A stretch of 64,000 bases of DNA, from contig NZ_CP072941.1 in the NCBI RefSeq assembly GCF_018069625.1, forward strand, positions 6,696,001-6,760,000, written 5' to 3'. The notes under the pieces are model-generated. The model searched no databases and was not told where the DNA came from. It worked only from the letters and a program-made list of their open reading frames with translations. The DNA is from Streptomyces yatensis. GTDB lineage: Bacteria > Actinomycetota > Actinomycetes > Streptomycetales > Streptomycetaceae. This document shows, in pieces, positions 40,967-50,375 of this stretch. Position 1 is the first letter of the stretch; every line of letters starts with the position of its first letter. A program made the position numbers and the translations under genes.

Positions 40967-41097
40967 ATCCTCTACGGCGAGTCGGGTCCGAATCGCCGTC
41001 CCGCTTCGGGTAATGGTGGGCGAATCCATACAACGTATGCGTTGGCCGGTGCCGCCGGCTGCCCACATATGCATCCTGCCGAGGAGCGGACACGGAC

Positions 41098-42834
41098 ATG
41101 GCGACGACAACCAAGCCCGAATTTGAAGCTCCCCCCGAAACCACCAAACTCGGCAGCATCGTGGTCGACTGGCTCACCACCACGGACCATAAGAAAATCG
41201 GACACCTGTACTTGGTGACCGCGTTCGGTTTCTTTCTCATCGGCGGCCTTCTGGCGATGGTCATGCGGGCCGAACTCGCCCGGCCCGGACTGCAACTGGT
41301 CAGTCCGGAGCAGTACAACCAGGCTTTCACCCTGCACGGCACGCTGATGCTGCTGTTCTTCGCCACACCGGTCTTCGCCGGATTCGCCAACGAGGTCATG
41401 CCGCTGCAGATCGGCGCCCCGGATGTCGCCTTCCCCCGGCTGAACATGTTCTCGTACTGGCTCTTCGCCTTCGGCGGGCTGATCGTGATCGGTAGTCTGC
41501 TCACCCCCAGCGGCGCGGCCGACTTCGGCTGGACGGCCTATACGCCGCTCAGCAGCAAGACGCGCACACCCGGCGTGGGCGGTGACATGTGGGTGATGGG
41601 CCTCGCCCTCTCCGGCTTCGGGACGATCCTGGGCGCCGTCAACTTCATCACGACCATCGTGTGCATGCGCGCCCCGGGAATGACGATGTTCCGCCTGCCC
41701 ATCTTCACCTGGAACATCCTCTTCACCTCGATCCTGGTGCTGCTCGCCTTCCCCGTCCTGGCGGCTGCCCTGCTGGTGCTGGAGGCGGACCGTAAATTCG
41801 GCGCGGTCGTCTTCGAGGGGGCCAACGGCGGACCGATCCTCTGGCAGCACCTCTTCTGGTTCTTCGGCCACCCCGAGGTCTACATCATCGCACTGCCGTT
41901 CTTCGGCATCATCACCGAAATCATTCCGGTGTTCTCCCGCAAGGTGGTCTTCGGCTATATCGGTCTGGTGGGCGCCACCATCGCCATCACCGGCCTCTCC
42001 GCGACGGTGTGGGCCCACCATATGTTCGCCACCGGAGCGGTGCTGCTGCCGTTCTTCTCCTTTATGACGTTCCTCATCGCGGTGCCCACCGGGGTGAAGT
42101 TCTTCAACTGGATCGGAACCATGTGGCGTGGCTCCCTCTCCTTCGAGACACCGATGCTGTGGTCCATCGGCTTCCTGGTCACCTTCCTCTTCGGCGGCCT
42201 GACCGGGGTGATCCTCGCCTCGCCCCCGATGGATTTCGAGGTCCACGACAGCTACTTCGTCGTCGCCCACTTCCACTACGTGGTCTTCGGCACGGTGGTC
42301 TTCGCGATGTTCGCCGGATTCTATTTCTGGTGGCCCAAGTTCACCGGCACGATGCTCGATGAGCGCCTCGGCAAGATCCACTTCTGGACCCTGTTCATCG
42401 GCTTCCACACGACCTTTCTGGTGCACCACTGGCTGGGCGCCACCGGCATGCCGCGCCGCTATGCCGACTATCTGGCCGCCGACGGCTTCACCACGCTGAA
42501 CACGGTCTCCACCATCGGCTCCTTCCTCCTGGGCCTGTCCACCCTGCCGTTCCTCTACAACGTGTGGAAAACCGGGAAGTACGGAAAGCAGGTCGGGGTC
42601 GACGACCCCTGGGGATGGGGTCGCTCCCTGGAATGGGCCACCTCATGCCCGCCGCCCCGGCACAACTTCCTCACCCTGCCGAAGATCCGCTCCGAATCCC
42701 CGGCCTTCGACCTCCACCACCCCGAGGTCATCGCCCACGAGGTGACCACGTCCAGCAGGCCGCCCCTGTCCGGGGCGGGGCGCAGCGAGGGCGAGCCCGG
42801 CCCCGAAACGGGCACCGGACCCCACAAGGACTGA
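41098..42834 (+). CDS. ctaD: Cytochrome c oxidase subunit I, stand-alone copy
   Basis: 578 residues with about twelve helices. Family residues are intact: [20 protein letters not shown] (low-spin heme His), [14 protein letters not shown] (CuB His and cross-linked Tyr), [10 protein letters not shown] (CuB His pair and K-channel region) and [11 protein letters not shown] (heme a3 and low-spin heme His). The C-terminal 30 residues are a Gly/Pro/Glu tail. Subunits II and III are not adjacent, so this is probably a second copy used with the main oxidase operon elsewhere. Confidence 0.96.
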   Translation: MATTTKPEFEAPPETTKLGSIVVDWLTTTDHKKIGHLYLVTAFGFFLIGGLLAMVMRAELARPGLQLVSPEQYNQAFTLHGTLMLLFFATPVFAGFANEVMPLQIGAPDVAFPRLNMFSYWLFAFGGLIVIGSLLTPSGAADFGWTAYTPLSSKTRTPGVGGDMWVMGLALSGFGTILGAVNFITTIVCMRAPGMTMFRLPIFTWNILFTSILVLLAFPVLAAALLVLEADRKFGAVVFEGANGGPILWQHLFWFFGHPEVYIIALPFFGIITEIIPVFSRKVVFGYIGLVGATIAITGLSATVWAHHMFATGAVLLPFFSFMTFLIAVPTGVKFFNWIGTMWRGSLSFETPMLWSIGFLVTFLFGGLTGVILASPPMDFEVHDSYFVVAHFHYVVFGTVVFAMFAGFYFWWPKFTGTMLDERLGKIHFWTLFIGFHTTFLVHHWLGATGMPRRYADYLAADGFTTLNTVSTIGSFLLGLSTLPFLYNVWKTGKYGKQVGVDDPWGWGRSLEWATSCPPPRHNFLTLPKIRSESPAFDLHHPEVIAHEVTTSSRPPLSGAGRSEGEPGPETGTGPHKD

Positions 42835-42860
42835 CCCCCTCTCGGGACCGGGTCCGGAGG

Positions 42861-42962
42861 ATCTCGGTTGCCGGCCCGGGCATCTCGATTGCCGGGCCGG
42901 GGCAAAGTCGCGCACTATCGCATCCAGCCGGAAACACGTACTATCGCGTCCGGCCGCCGGTG
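42861..42962. repeat. Two pairs of short direct repeats upstream of the siderophore-interacting protein gene
   Basis: ATCTCGGTTGCCGGCCCGG-type units occur at 42861 and 42882 (21-base period). CGCACTATCGCATCC and CGTACTATCGCGTCC occur at 42911 and 42937 (26-base period). They lie 50-150 bases before the next start codon and could be operators; no canonical iron box was found. Confidence 0.55.
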
Positions 42963-43011
42963 GCTGCGCAACTTCCCCCGCACGCACCTGAGTTCCCCGA
43001 GGAGCACCCCC

Positions 43012-43701
43012 ATGCCCACGCTGCTGGATCCGGTCCTTGACCTGCTGATGCTCCGCGGCACCGTCACCGAGGCCGAGCCGATAGCCGCCCGTATGCGCCG
43101 GCTGCGCATCGAGGGCGACACCCTCGCCGGGCTCGACGTCCGCCCCGGACAGCAGGTGCGCGTCCTGGTCGGCTCCGGGCTGACCCGCCGTACGTACTCC
43201 GTGTGGCGCTACGACCCCTCCGGCGCCGTCGAGTTGTGCGTGCTGGACCACGCCGAAGCGGGGCCGGGGGCGCGCTGGGGCAGGAGCGTCCGGGTCGGCG
43301 AGCGGGTGCGGCTGGGCAAACCCGAGGGATCCTTCACGCTCCGTCCCGAGGCCGCCCACCACGTCTTCGTCGGGGAGGAGACGGCGTCCGTCCCCTTCGG
43401 CGCGATGCTCGCCGCACTGCCGCCCGAGGCGCGGGTCTCCGGCTGCGTGGAGACCGAAACGACCGCGGACCGCCTCCCGCTGCCCCACTCGGACCGCCTC
43501 AACTGGCTGACCAGAGGAGAGGCTTCACTCCCGGACGCGGTACGACACCTCGCCCCCGCACCGGGCGGGATCGCCTACGTCGCCGGTGAGGCCCGCACCG
43601 TGCAGCGAGTGCGCCAGGTGCTCGTCCGAGAGGCGGGCTGGGACCGCCGCGCGGTCCTCACCAAGCCCTTCTGGGCGCCGGGCAAGCGAGGCATGGAATA
43701 G
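43012..43701 (+). CDS. Siderophore-interacting FAD-binding reductase family protein
   Basis: 229 residues, with GAGGAGC seven bases before the ATG. The ferredoxin-reductase-like FAD domain contains TRRTYSVWRYD (RxYS FAD motif). The C-terminal SIP domain ends with AGEARTVQRVRQVLVREAGW and KPFWAPGKRG, typical of ViuB/YqjH-type ferric-siderophore reductases. It would release iron from imported siderophores in the cytosol. No siderophore genes adjoin it. Confidence 0.88.
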   Translation: MPTLLDPVLDLLMLRGTVTEAEPIAARMRRLRIEGDTLAGLDVRPGQQVRVLVGSGLTRRTYSVWRYDPSGAVELCVLDHAEAGPGARWGRSVRVGERVRLGKPEGSFTLRPEAAHHVFVGEETASVPFGAMLAALPPEARVSGCVETETTADRLPLPHSDRLNWLTRGEASLPDAVRHLAPAPGGIAYVAGEARTVQRVRQVLVREAGWDRRAVLTKPFWAPGKRGME

Positions 43702-43788
43702 GACAGCCGGCCCCCGCCCGCCCCTGGCCGCCGGGGCGCACGCCCGGGGCGGCGCCCCGGCCGTTGAAACCGCTCCGAACGGCGAGAA

Positions 43789-43822
43789 GACCCCCTTCGC
43801 TACGTGCGTAGAGAAGAGGGTC
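43789..43822 (-). terminator. Terminator of the tRNA-Arg transcript
   Basis: A nested hairpin: outer arms 43789-43798 and 43813-43822 (GACCCCCTTC with GAAGAGGGTC, one mismatch) and inner arms CTACG (43800-43804) and CGTAG (43807-43811). It starts five bases beyond the 3' end of the leftward tRNA gene and may also end the rightward transcript of the siderophore-interacting protein. Confidence 0.75.
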
Positions 43823-43827
43823 CAGTG

Positions 43828-43900
43828 CGCCCCCGGCAGGACTCGAACCTGCGGCCAAGCGCTTAGAAGGCGCCTGCTCTATCCACTGAGCTACGGGGGC
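43828..43900 (-). tRNA. tRNA-Arg (anticodon TCT)
   Basis: The 73-base gene reads on the minus strand from GCCCCCG (acceptor) through GCTCAGTGGATAGAGC (D arm), an anticodon loop CTTCTAA between GGCGC-type arms, and GCAGG TTCGAGT CCTGC (T arm) to CGGGGGC and a G discriminator. CCA is not encoded. It decodes the rare AGA codon. Confidence 0.97.
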
Positions 43901-44273
43901 CGGTGGTGGTCGCGGAGCTGCTGAGCCCCCGGTGCCTGCGGGGCCGCCGGGGCGGCCGTGGTGCGGGTGGCCGGGCTCGACGGACCGTGACCTTGCCGGG
44001 ACAAGGATAGGGCTCCTTGCGCCTCGCCCCGGTTGCTTCACCTCCGTGGCACGTTGTGGAGGTTCGGTGAAGCGGTCTGATAATCGCAGGCAGGTCCGAA
44101 ACTTGCATCGTTTTTCACGCCCCAGGGAACGGGTGTTGTGTACTCGTTATGCCCGCGCCCCTGTCGTCACGTCCGCCTCATGCCCCTTTTAGGGTGATCC
44201 GGGTGGGTCTCTTTGACGCGCACGAGTGACCATACGCTTCAAAAAGGCACCAAAAGCGTGCATTCTTCACCAC
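43901..44273. other. Intergenic region between tRNA-Arg and dynamin-like GTPase genes
   Basis: 373 bases with the tRNA promoter on the left-reading strand and the GTPase promoter on the right. The last 48 bases are open in the GTPase frame from a GTG at 44226, but use ATA, AAA, GCA, CCA, ATT and CTT codons unlike the rest, so I treat them as untranslated. No RNA gene is recognised. Confidence 0.6.
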
Positions 44274-45893
44274 GTGGCGATCTTGGACGTACGGCCCCGG
44301 CTGCTCGACGCGCTGACCTCACTGCGCGACCGTGTCGACGCCGCTCGGTTTCCGCTCCCCCTTCCCGGCGCCGACCGCGCTCGCCGCAGCCGAGCCGAGC
44401 TGCTCGCTCAACTGGACGACTACCTCGTGCCCCGGTTGCGCGCCCCCGAAGCGCCCCTGCTGGCGGTAATCGGGGGATCGACGGGGGCGGGCAAGTCGAC
44501 CCTCGTCAATTCGCTGGTCGGCCGACGGGTCACCGAGGCCGGTGTGTTGCGGCCCACGACGCGTACGCCGGTGCTGGTGTGCCACCCCGACGACCACCCC
44601 TGGTTCGCCGGGCAGCGGGTGCTGCCGCGGCTCACCCGGGTGTGGGTGCCGGCGCAGGGGGAGCGGGCGGAGAGCGCGTACGACGAGGAGGGGCGGGCGC
44701 AGGAGGGGCCGGCGGCGCTGCGGGTGGAGACCGACCCGGGGCTGGCGCGGGGGCTCGCACTGCTCGACGCGCCCGACATCGACTCGCTGGTCGCGCGAAA
44801 TCGCGATCTGGCCGCGGAATTGATCTGCGCCGCGGATATCTGGGTGCTCGTCACCACGGCCACCCGCTACGGCGATGCCGTCCCCTGGCATCTGCTGCGG
44901 ACCGCGAAGGAGTATGACGTCACCCTCGTCACCGTCCTGGACCGGGTGCCGCACCAGGTGGCCGCCGAGGTCTCCCGGCAGTACGCCGCGCTCCTTACGG
45001 CGGCCGGGCTCGGCGATATCCCGCGCTTCACCATCCCCGAGCTCCCCGAGTCCGCGGGCGGCGGCAGTGGCCTGCTGCCGGCCACCGCCGTCGCCGCCCT
45101 GCGGTCCTGGCTCACCCAGCACGCACAGGATCCGTACGCCCGTACCGTCGCCGCCGCCCGCACGGCCGCCGGGACGCTCGCCTCGCTGAGCTCCCGGATG
45201 CCCGCGCTGGCGGGGGCCGCGGCGGCACAGCACGCGGCCGCGGTGCGGCTGGTCCAGCGGGTCGAGGGCGCGTACGGGGAGGCCGTGGAGCGGGTGCGGC
45301 GCGAGATCGCGCAGGGCGCGGCGCTCGCGGGCGGTGCGCTGACCCACTGGCACGGCCTGCCGCATGACAGCACCCCCGATGAGCTCCTTACGGCTCTCAC
45401 CGACTCCCTGGCCACCCTGCTGCGCGGTGCGGCCGCCACCGCGGACGAGCGGGTCGCGGAGGCCGGCAGGCAGGACCCGGTCGCCCAGGCCGGGCTCGCT
45501 CCGTGCGACACGCCCGGCGCCGCCGAGCGGATCGGCGTGGCCGTACGGCACTGGCGGCGCTGTGCCGAGGAACTGGCCGAGGAGGAGGCCCGGGCCCGGA
45601 TCGCCGAATACGGGGGCAGCTGTGCGCCGGAGGAGATCGCCGCCCTGCTCGCCGCGTCCCTGCTGGGTGGACGCCGCGCCCGTAAGGCGGGCGAGAAGCT
45701 CGCCGAGACCCTGGGCGCGCATGCGGCGCTGCGCCTGGGCGACCGCGGCGGACGGCTGCTCGACAGCTGTGTCACACGCGCCATGCGGGCGGAGCGCGAC
45801 GGCAGGCTGGCTCCGCTGGACGCCCTGGACATGTCCCCGGAGCACCAGGTCGAGCTGATCGCCGCGCTGTCCGTACTGCAGAAGGAGAGGTGA
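44274..45893 (+). CDS. Dynamin-like GTPase family protein (first of a pair)
   Basis: 539 residues from GTG at 44274 (start [17 protein letters not shown]); codon usage upstream is non-coding in style. G1 loop GGSTGAGKS is at residues 67-75, the switch II region is [11 protein letters not shown], and a hydrophobic strand reads [18 protein letters not shown] canonical NKxD is not evident (TVLDRVPH stands there). The C-terminal part is helical and Ala-rich without clear membrane spans. It pairs with a second GTPase six bases downstream. Such adjacent pairs in actinomycetes resemble the dynamin-like DynA/DynB proteins of sporulation septation, but that assignment is tentative. Confidence 0.85.
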   Translation: MAILDVRPRLLDALTSLRDRVDAARFPLPLPGADRARRSRAELLAQLDDYLVPRLRAPEAPLLAVIGGSTGAGKSTLVNSLVGRRVTEAGVLRPTTRTPVLVCHPDDHPWFAGQRVLPRLTRVWVPAQGERAESAYDEEGRAQEGPAALRVETDPGLARGLALLDAPDIDSLVARNRDLAAELICAADIWVLVTTATRYGDAVPWHLLRTAKEYDVTLVTVLDRVPHQVAAEVSRQYAALLTAAGLGDIPRFTIPELPESAGGGSGLLPATAVAALRSWLTQHAQDPYARTVAAARTAAGTLASLSSRMPALAGAAAAQHAAAVRLVQRVEGAYGEAVERVRREIAQGAALAGGALTHWHGLPHDSTPDELLTALTDSLATLLRGAAATADERVAEAGRQDPVAQAGLAPCDTPGAAERIGVAVRHWRRCAEELAEEEARARIAEYGGSCAPEEIAALLAASLLGGRRARKAGEKLAETLGAHAALRLGDRGGRLLDSCVTRAMRAERDGRLAPLDALDMSPEHQVELIAALSVLQKER

Positions 45894-45899
45894 CCGACG

Positions 45900-47792
45900 G
45901 TGACGGCCACGGAGGGCAACGGCGGCAACGAGGGCGGCGGGGGAGACCGGGCGGCGGGGGGCCGCCACACCTGGGACGACGGCCTGATCGCCCGGCGCGC
46001 GCACCGCTGGACCGGAGGCCGCACCGGGGCCCGCCCAGTCCGCGCGGTGGACGAGGGGAGGCCGGAGGAGGCCGCGGCGGGCGTTCCCCACGCCACGGCG
46101 GGCTACTTCCCGGGGGAGGAGACCGCCCGGCGGTCCTTCGGCGGCCCTCCCTACGCCGTGTACCAGGCGGGTGTCCGCAGCTTCGCCACGGGCACCCTGC
46201 GGCCCCGTCTCGAGGCCCTGCGCCAGCTGGTCGGGCTGTCCCGGTCCCGGCTCGAGGGGCGCACGCTCGCCGGGGCCGCGCGGGTGCTGGACGAGGCGGA
46301 CGCGCGGGGACGGCATCCTTACGGGCACACCGTGGTCGCCGTCGCCGGGGCCACCGGAAGCGGTAAGTCGACACTGTTCAACGCCCTCGCCGGAGCCCCC
46401 CTCTCCGAGGCCGGAATCCGCCGTCCGACCACCGCCACGCCCCTCGCCTGTGCCTGGACCGACCACGCCGACGGCCTGCTGGACCGGCTCGGCATCCCGG
46501 CGGTGGACCGGCGCAATCCGGGCTATCCGTATGACCCCGCGCTGCGCGGTCTCGTCCTCCTCGACCTGCCCGACCACGACTCGGCCGCCCCGGGCCACCG
46601 GGAGCGGGTGGACCGGCTGCTGGGGCTCGTCGACGCGGTGGTGTGGGTGGTGGACCCCGAGAAGTACGCGGACGCGGTCCTCCATGAGCGCTATCTGCGG
46701 CCGCTCGCCGGTTATGCGGAGGTGACCTTCGTCGTGCTCAACCAGGTGGACCGGCTCCCGGGCGAGGCCGCCGACCAGGTGCTGGACGATCTGCGGCGGC
46801 TGCTGGACGAGGACGGGCTCGCCCTCGGGGAGCACGGGGAGCCGGGGGCGGCCGTGCTGGCGCTGTCCGCGCTGACCGGCGAGGGCGTCGGGGAGCTGCG
46901 GGAGACGCTCGGGCGGCTCACGGCCGAGTGCGGGGCGGCCGAGCGCCGGCTGTCGGCCGATGTGGACGGCACGATGACGCGGCTGCGGCCGCAGTATGTG
47001 GCGGACAACGGGCCGGTCGGGCTCACCGAGCGGGCGCGGGCGGAGTTCGAGGACCGGCTGGCCGAGGCGGCGGGCGCGGCCGCGGCCGGACAGGCGGCGG
47101 AGCGCGCCTGGCTGAGGGACGCGGAGTGGCGGTGCGGAACGCCATGGGGTCGGATGCGGGCGAGGAAGGCCCGCGCTTCGGGCGGCTCCCGGACCTCGCG
47201 AACCCCCGGAGCCGGAGAGCGGATGGAGATCCCGGGCGCGCGGGCGCGCACGGTGGCGGCGGAGGCGGTCACGGCGCGCCCCGCGGTGGAAGAGGCGGTA
47301 CGGACGCTCGGGGACCAGGCGACGGCCGGGCTGCCCGGCCCATGGGCGCAGGCCGTGCGGGAGGCGGCGGGGTGGGGCGGCAGGGGGCTGGCGGAGGCGG
47401 TCGACGAGGCGGTGGCGGCCGCGGCGGTGGACCGGCAGCCGGTCCGGCCCGTGTGGTGGTCGATGGTGGCGGCGGCTCAGGTGACCTTGCTGGTGCTGCA
47501 AGTGGTGGGGGTGCTGTGGCTGCTGGGAGCCACCGCCGGGGTGTTCGGCGGGCCGCAGTGGTGGATGCCGGCGCTGCTGGTGGGCGGTGCGGCGGTCGGC
47601 CCGGCGCTGGCGTGGGGCTCCCGGGTGGCGGCGCGAGGGCCCGCCCGGCGCCATGGCCGGTCGGTGGAGGGCCGGCTGCGGGAGGCGGCGGCCGAGTGCG
47701 GGGCCAGGCGGGTGCTGGAGCCGGTGGAGGCGGAGCTGGCGCGGTACGGGGAGGTACGGGCGCAGTACGTCATCGCGGCGGGCGACGCGTGA
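45900..47792 (+). CDS. Dynamin-like GTPase family protein with two C-terminal membrane helices (second of a pair)
   Basis: 630 residues from GTG 45900, with AGGAGAGG about eight bases upstream. G1 GATGSGKS is at residues 150-157, G3 is DLPDHDS, and G4 is NQVD in VVLNQVDRLPG. Two hydrophobic spans near residues 518-565 (VTLLVLQVVGVLWLLGA and MPALLVGGAAVGPALAW) would anchor it in the membrane. The first 75 residues are polar and Gly/Arg-rich. It is translationally close-coupled to the preceding soluble GTPase, so the two probably act as one membrane-remodelling or septum-associated unit. Confidence 0.86.
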   Translation: MTATEGNGGNEGGGGDRAAGGRHTWDDGLIARRAHRWTGGRTGARPVRAVDEGRPEEAAAGVPHATAGYFPGEETARRSFGGPPYAVYQAGVRSFATGTLRPRLEALRQLVGLSRSRLEGRTLAGAARVLDEADARGRHPYGHTVVAVAGATGSGKSTLFNALAGAPLSEAGIRRPTTATPLACAWTDHADGLLDRLGIPAVDRRNPGYPYDPALRGLVLLDLPDHDSAAPGHRERVDRLLGLVDAVVWVVDPEKYADAVLHERYLRPLAGYAEVTFVVLNQVDRLPGEAADQVLDDLRRLLDEDGLALGEHGEPGAAVLALSALTGEGVGELRETLGRLTAECGAAERRLSADVDGTMTRLRPQYVADNGPVGLTERARAEFEDRLAEAAGAAAAGQAAERAWLRDAEWRCGTPWGRMRARKARASGGSRTSRTPGAGERMEIPGARARTVAAEAVTARPAVEEAVRTLGDQATAGLPGPWAQAVREAAGWGGRGLAEAVDEAVAAAAVDRQPVRPVWWSMVAAAQVTLLVLQVVGVLWLLGATAGVFGGPQWWMPALLVGGAAVGPALAWGSRVAARGPARRHGRSVEGRLREAAAECGARRVLEPVEAELARYGEVRAQYVIAAGDA

Positions 47793-47796
47793 CGGG

Positions 47797-47818
47797 CGGT
47801 CACCCGGGCGGGTGACCG
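47797..47818 (+). terminator. Terminator after the GTPase pair
   Basis: A perfect 9-bp stem (CGGTCACCC and GGGTGACCG) with a 4-base loop begins five bases after the stop codon and is followed by AGTTGTCC. Confidence 0.75.
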
Positions 47819-47929
47819 AGTTGTCCACAACCGCGGGGTCGTGCACAGGGCCCGGCGCGGCCTCGCGATCCCGGGCAGCATGGTCCACGAACAGCACGAC
47901 AGAGCCGGGAATCGATGGGGGAGCAGCCG

Positions 47930-48436
47930 GTGAACGAGAGCTGGGTGACCGTGGTGGGCAATGCCGCGACGCGGCCGGACTTCTGGGAGACGGCGGCGGG
48001 TGTCGCGGTGGCCCGGTTCCGGCTGGCGGTGACGGTGCGCCGGTGGGACCGGGGGCGGGAAGCGTGGGCGGACGCGTACACGAGTTTCTATACGGTCTGG
48101 ACGTGGCGCACGCTCGCCGCGAATGTCGCCGGGTCGGTATCGCTCGGTGAACCCCTCGTTGTCCATGGGACGTTGAGGGTGCGGGAGCGCGAATGGGACC
48201 GGGAGCGAGAGCGGGAGAGGGGCCGGCCGGTTCAGGGAGAAGGGGGAGGCACGGCCGCGCCCGCGGCCCCGGGGGCGGATTCCGGCGGCGGCGCGAATCA
48301 GTCCAGGCGCTGGGTCACCGCGGAGATCGACGCGATGGCCGTCGGCCATGACCTCACGCGGGGTACATCCGCTTTTCGCCGGGTTTCACAGGCTAAACCG
48401 CTTCTAAACACACTGACCGGGACAACCTCCCCGTGA
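47930..48436 (+). CDS. Single-stranded DNA-binding protein paralogue
   Basis: 168 residues from GTG 47930, six bases after GGGGGAG; an ATG at 47915 overlaps that site. The N-terminal OB fold begins NESWVTVVGNAATRPDF, as in bacterial SSBs, with WADAYTSFYTVWTWRTLAANV in the middle. The linker is Arg/Glu-rich (REREWDRERERERGRP). The acidic C-terminal tip of replicative SSBs (DDDIPF) is absent, so it probably does not recruit replication partners. This fits an accessory SSB such as those tied to sporulation or competence. Confidence 0.87.
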   Translation: MNESWVTVVGNAATRPDFWETAAGVAVARFRLAVTVRRWDRGREAWADAYTSFYTVWTWRTLAANVAGSVSLGEPLVVHGTLRVREREWDRERERERGRPVQGEGGGTAAPAAPGADSGGGANQSRRWVTAEIDAMAVGHDLTRGTSAFRRVSQAKPLLNTLTGTTSP

Positions 48437-48651
48437 GCGGCCGCGAGCACGGGAGACTTGTCGATAAACCCAGCTCATATGGGATCTGAAGATTGATAAC
48501 GATTCCGATTCGGATCGGTTGGGTCTAGGTATTGGCGGGGAACAGGCCCCGCTTTTCTCCCTAGGATCCGTGCGTGCCCAACGGGGGTTCCTGAGTTTTG
48601 AGTTCGCTGGCGAGGCGCACCAACTGACTGGTGCTCGCCCGGAGGGAAATC

Positions 48652-50049
48652 ATGATTTCTGTTAGGAGGCGGGGCGCTGCCCGCCTTGCGGCCGCCGTGC
48701 TGGCGTCCGGTCTGGTCGCGGCGGGTGCGCTGTTCACCGCCGGTACCGCCGCCGCCGATGACGCGCCCCCGAGCCAGGGCGGCGCCACCGCCACGCTGGG
48801 CGGTCTCAAGACGTTCGACAAGGCCGTCATCCACGAGAACGGCAAGGACCAGCAGGTCGGCGCCGGCCTTTTCGAGATGTCGGTCGACAACGGCGGCTCC
48901 ATCCAGACGTACTGCATTGATCTGCACAACCCGACGCAGAGCAAGGCCAAGTACGAGGAGAAGTCCTGGGCCGAGACGTCGCTGGCGAACAACCCCAACG
49001 CGGGCAAGATCAATTGGGTTCTGCAGAACTCCTACCCGCAGGTGAACGACCTCGGCGCGCTGGCGAAGACGGCCGGCACCGGTGCCCTCACCGAGAAGAC
49101 CGCCGCCGCGGGTACGCAGGTCGCCATCTGGCGCTTCTCCGACAATGCGAAGGTCGACGCGGTCGACCCGCAGGCCGAGAAGCTGGCCGACTACCTCGAG
49201 AAGAGCGCCCAGAACCTCGAGGAGCCCAAGGCGTCGCTGAGCCTGGACCCGCCGGCCGTCTCCGGCAAGGCCGGTGAGCGTCTCGGCCCGGTCAAGGTCC
49301 ACACCAACGCCGACAGCGTCACCCTGACCCCGGGCACCGAGGCCGGTGGCAGTGGCGTCAAGCTCGTCGACAAGAGCGGCAAGACCATCACCAGCGCCGC
49401 CGACGGCGGCGAGGTGTACTTCGACGTCCCGGAGGGCGCGGCGGACGGCTCCGCCACGCTGACCGCCCAGGCCGCCACCAAGGTTCCGGTGGGCCGCGCG
49501 TTCGCCAGCGCCACCAAGAGCCAGACCCAGATCCTGGCCGGGTCCAGCGAGAGCACCGTCTCCGCCACCGCCACCGCGAACTGGGCGAAGAAGGGCGCGG
49601 TCCCGGCGGTCTCCGCCGAGAAGGACTGCGCCAAGGGCGGCGTGGACATCACCGCCAGCAACAAGGGCGACGAGGCGTTCACCTTCGAGCTGCTGGGCCA
49701 GAAGTACACCGTCGAGGCGGGTCAGTCGAAGACCGTCACCGCCCCGGTGAAGGAGGACCAGAGCTACAAGTTCAGCATCACCGGTCCGAACGGCTTCGAG
49801 AAGACCTTCTCCGGCGTTCTCGACTGCAAGACCGCCAGCAGCGGCGGCGGCAGCGACACCCCCTCCTCGCAGCCGAGCGCCGCGTCGGCCGGTGGCAGCA
49901 CCGGCGGTGACACCTCCGGCGGCGACCTGGCCGAGACCGGTAGCAGCAGCAACACCCCGATGATCGCGGGCATCGCCGTGGCGCTGGTCGTCGTCGGTGG
50001 TGGCGCGGTGTTCTTCGTCCGCAAGAAGAAGGCGCCCGCGGGTCAGTGA
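48652..50049 (+). CDS. Cys-Gln thioester-domain surface protein, sortase substrate (LAETG)
   Basis: 465 residues; GGAGGGAA stands before the ATG. A signal peptide covers residues 1-35 (RLAAAVLASGLVAAGALFTA, cut near TAAA-DD). The thioester domain has Cys88 in QTYCIDLHNP and Gln156 in AAGTQVAIWRF. These residues form an internal thioester that binds target amines covalently. Beta-rich repeats follow, then a Ser/Gly linker, LAETG at residues 426-430, a membrane span and an RKKK tail. This is the sorting signal of class E sortases. Aerial hyphae of Streptomyces carry such proteins; the ligand is unknown. Confidence 0.92.
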   Translation: MISVRRRGAARLAAAVLASGLVAAGALFTAGTAAADDAPPSQGGATATLGGLKTFDKAVIHENGKDQQVGAGLFEMSVDNGGSIQTYCIDLHNPTQSKAKYEEKSWAETSLANNPNAGKINWVLQNSYPQVNDLGALAKTAGTGALTEKTAAAGTQVAIWRFSDNAKVDAVDPQAEKLADYLEKSAQNLEEPKASLSLDPPAVSGKAGERLGPVKVHTNADSVTLTPGTEAGGSGVKLVDKSGKTITSAADGGEVYFDVPEGAADGSATLTAQAATKVPVGRAFASATKSQTQILAGSSESTVSATATANWAKKGAVPAVSAEKDCAKGGVDITASNKGDEAFTFELLGQKYTVEAGQSKTVTAPVKEDQSYKFSITGPNGFEKTFSGVLDCKTASSGGGSDTPSSQPSAASAGGSTGGDTSGGDLAETGSSSNTPMIAGIAVALVVVGGGAVFFVRKKKAPAGQ

Positions 50050-50375
50050 AACGCCCGGGCGGCGACGCCAGGGCAGCTGTGATCGCTGAGTGAAGCGAAG
50101 GTCACCGAGTGTGGTGACCGTCGAAAACGCGGTGATGGAGGGCCGGAGCCTCGCGGAGGTTCCGGCCCTTCGTGTCGCGGTGGCGGCGGATGCCGGGGTA
50201 CGCGGGAGCCGCGGATGCCGGACTCACCCCGCACGCCGGACCAAACGGGTTTCCGCCTCGGGCTTGGCGTACGGCAAGATGGCTGTATCTACCCTCATGC
50301 GGTGGAGCTGCCACGGATACGGACCCCGCGGCGGAGCCGCACCTCGATACCTACCAGATTGCCGGACGGTTTCTC
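50050..50375. other. Intergenic region: terminator, repeat fragment and ettA promoter
   Basis: 326 bases. After the surface-protein gene comes a hairpin (50139-50169). A possible ettA promoter is TTGGCG (50264-50269), a 16-base spacer, and TATCTA (50286-50291). A fragment of the dispersed repeat, GCGGCGGAGCCGCA, lies at 50328-50341 in the presumed ettA leader. Confidence 0.5.
50139..50169 (+). terminator. Terminator after the thioester-domain protein gene
   Basis: AGGGCCGGA (50139-50147) pairs with TCCGGCCCT (50161-50169). GCC/GGT extends the stem to 12 pairs with one G-U. The loop has seven bases and CGTGTCG follows. Confidence 0.7.

Noticed and set aside
43828..43900. tRNA-Arg as an integration site for a mobile element
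   Set aside because: No integrase, no repeat of the tRNA 3' end and no foreign-looking DNA were found on either side within the window.
44226..44273. Upstream GTG at 44226 as start of the first GTPase
   Set aside because: The 16 codons it adds use ATA, AAA, CCA, ATT and CTT, unlike the gene; the GTG at 44274 begins the conserved-looking N terminus.
44319..47897. A long open frame on the minus strand across the two GTPase genes
   Set aside because: It is a GC-bias shadow; the plus strand has intact GTPase motifs and normal codon use.
50172..50375. N-terminal extension of EttA from an upstream start
   Set aside because: The translated stretch is unrelated to EttA and includes a dispersed repeat word and a promoter-like sequence; the family start is at the TTG.
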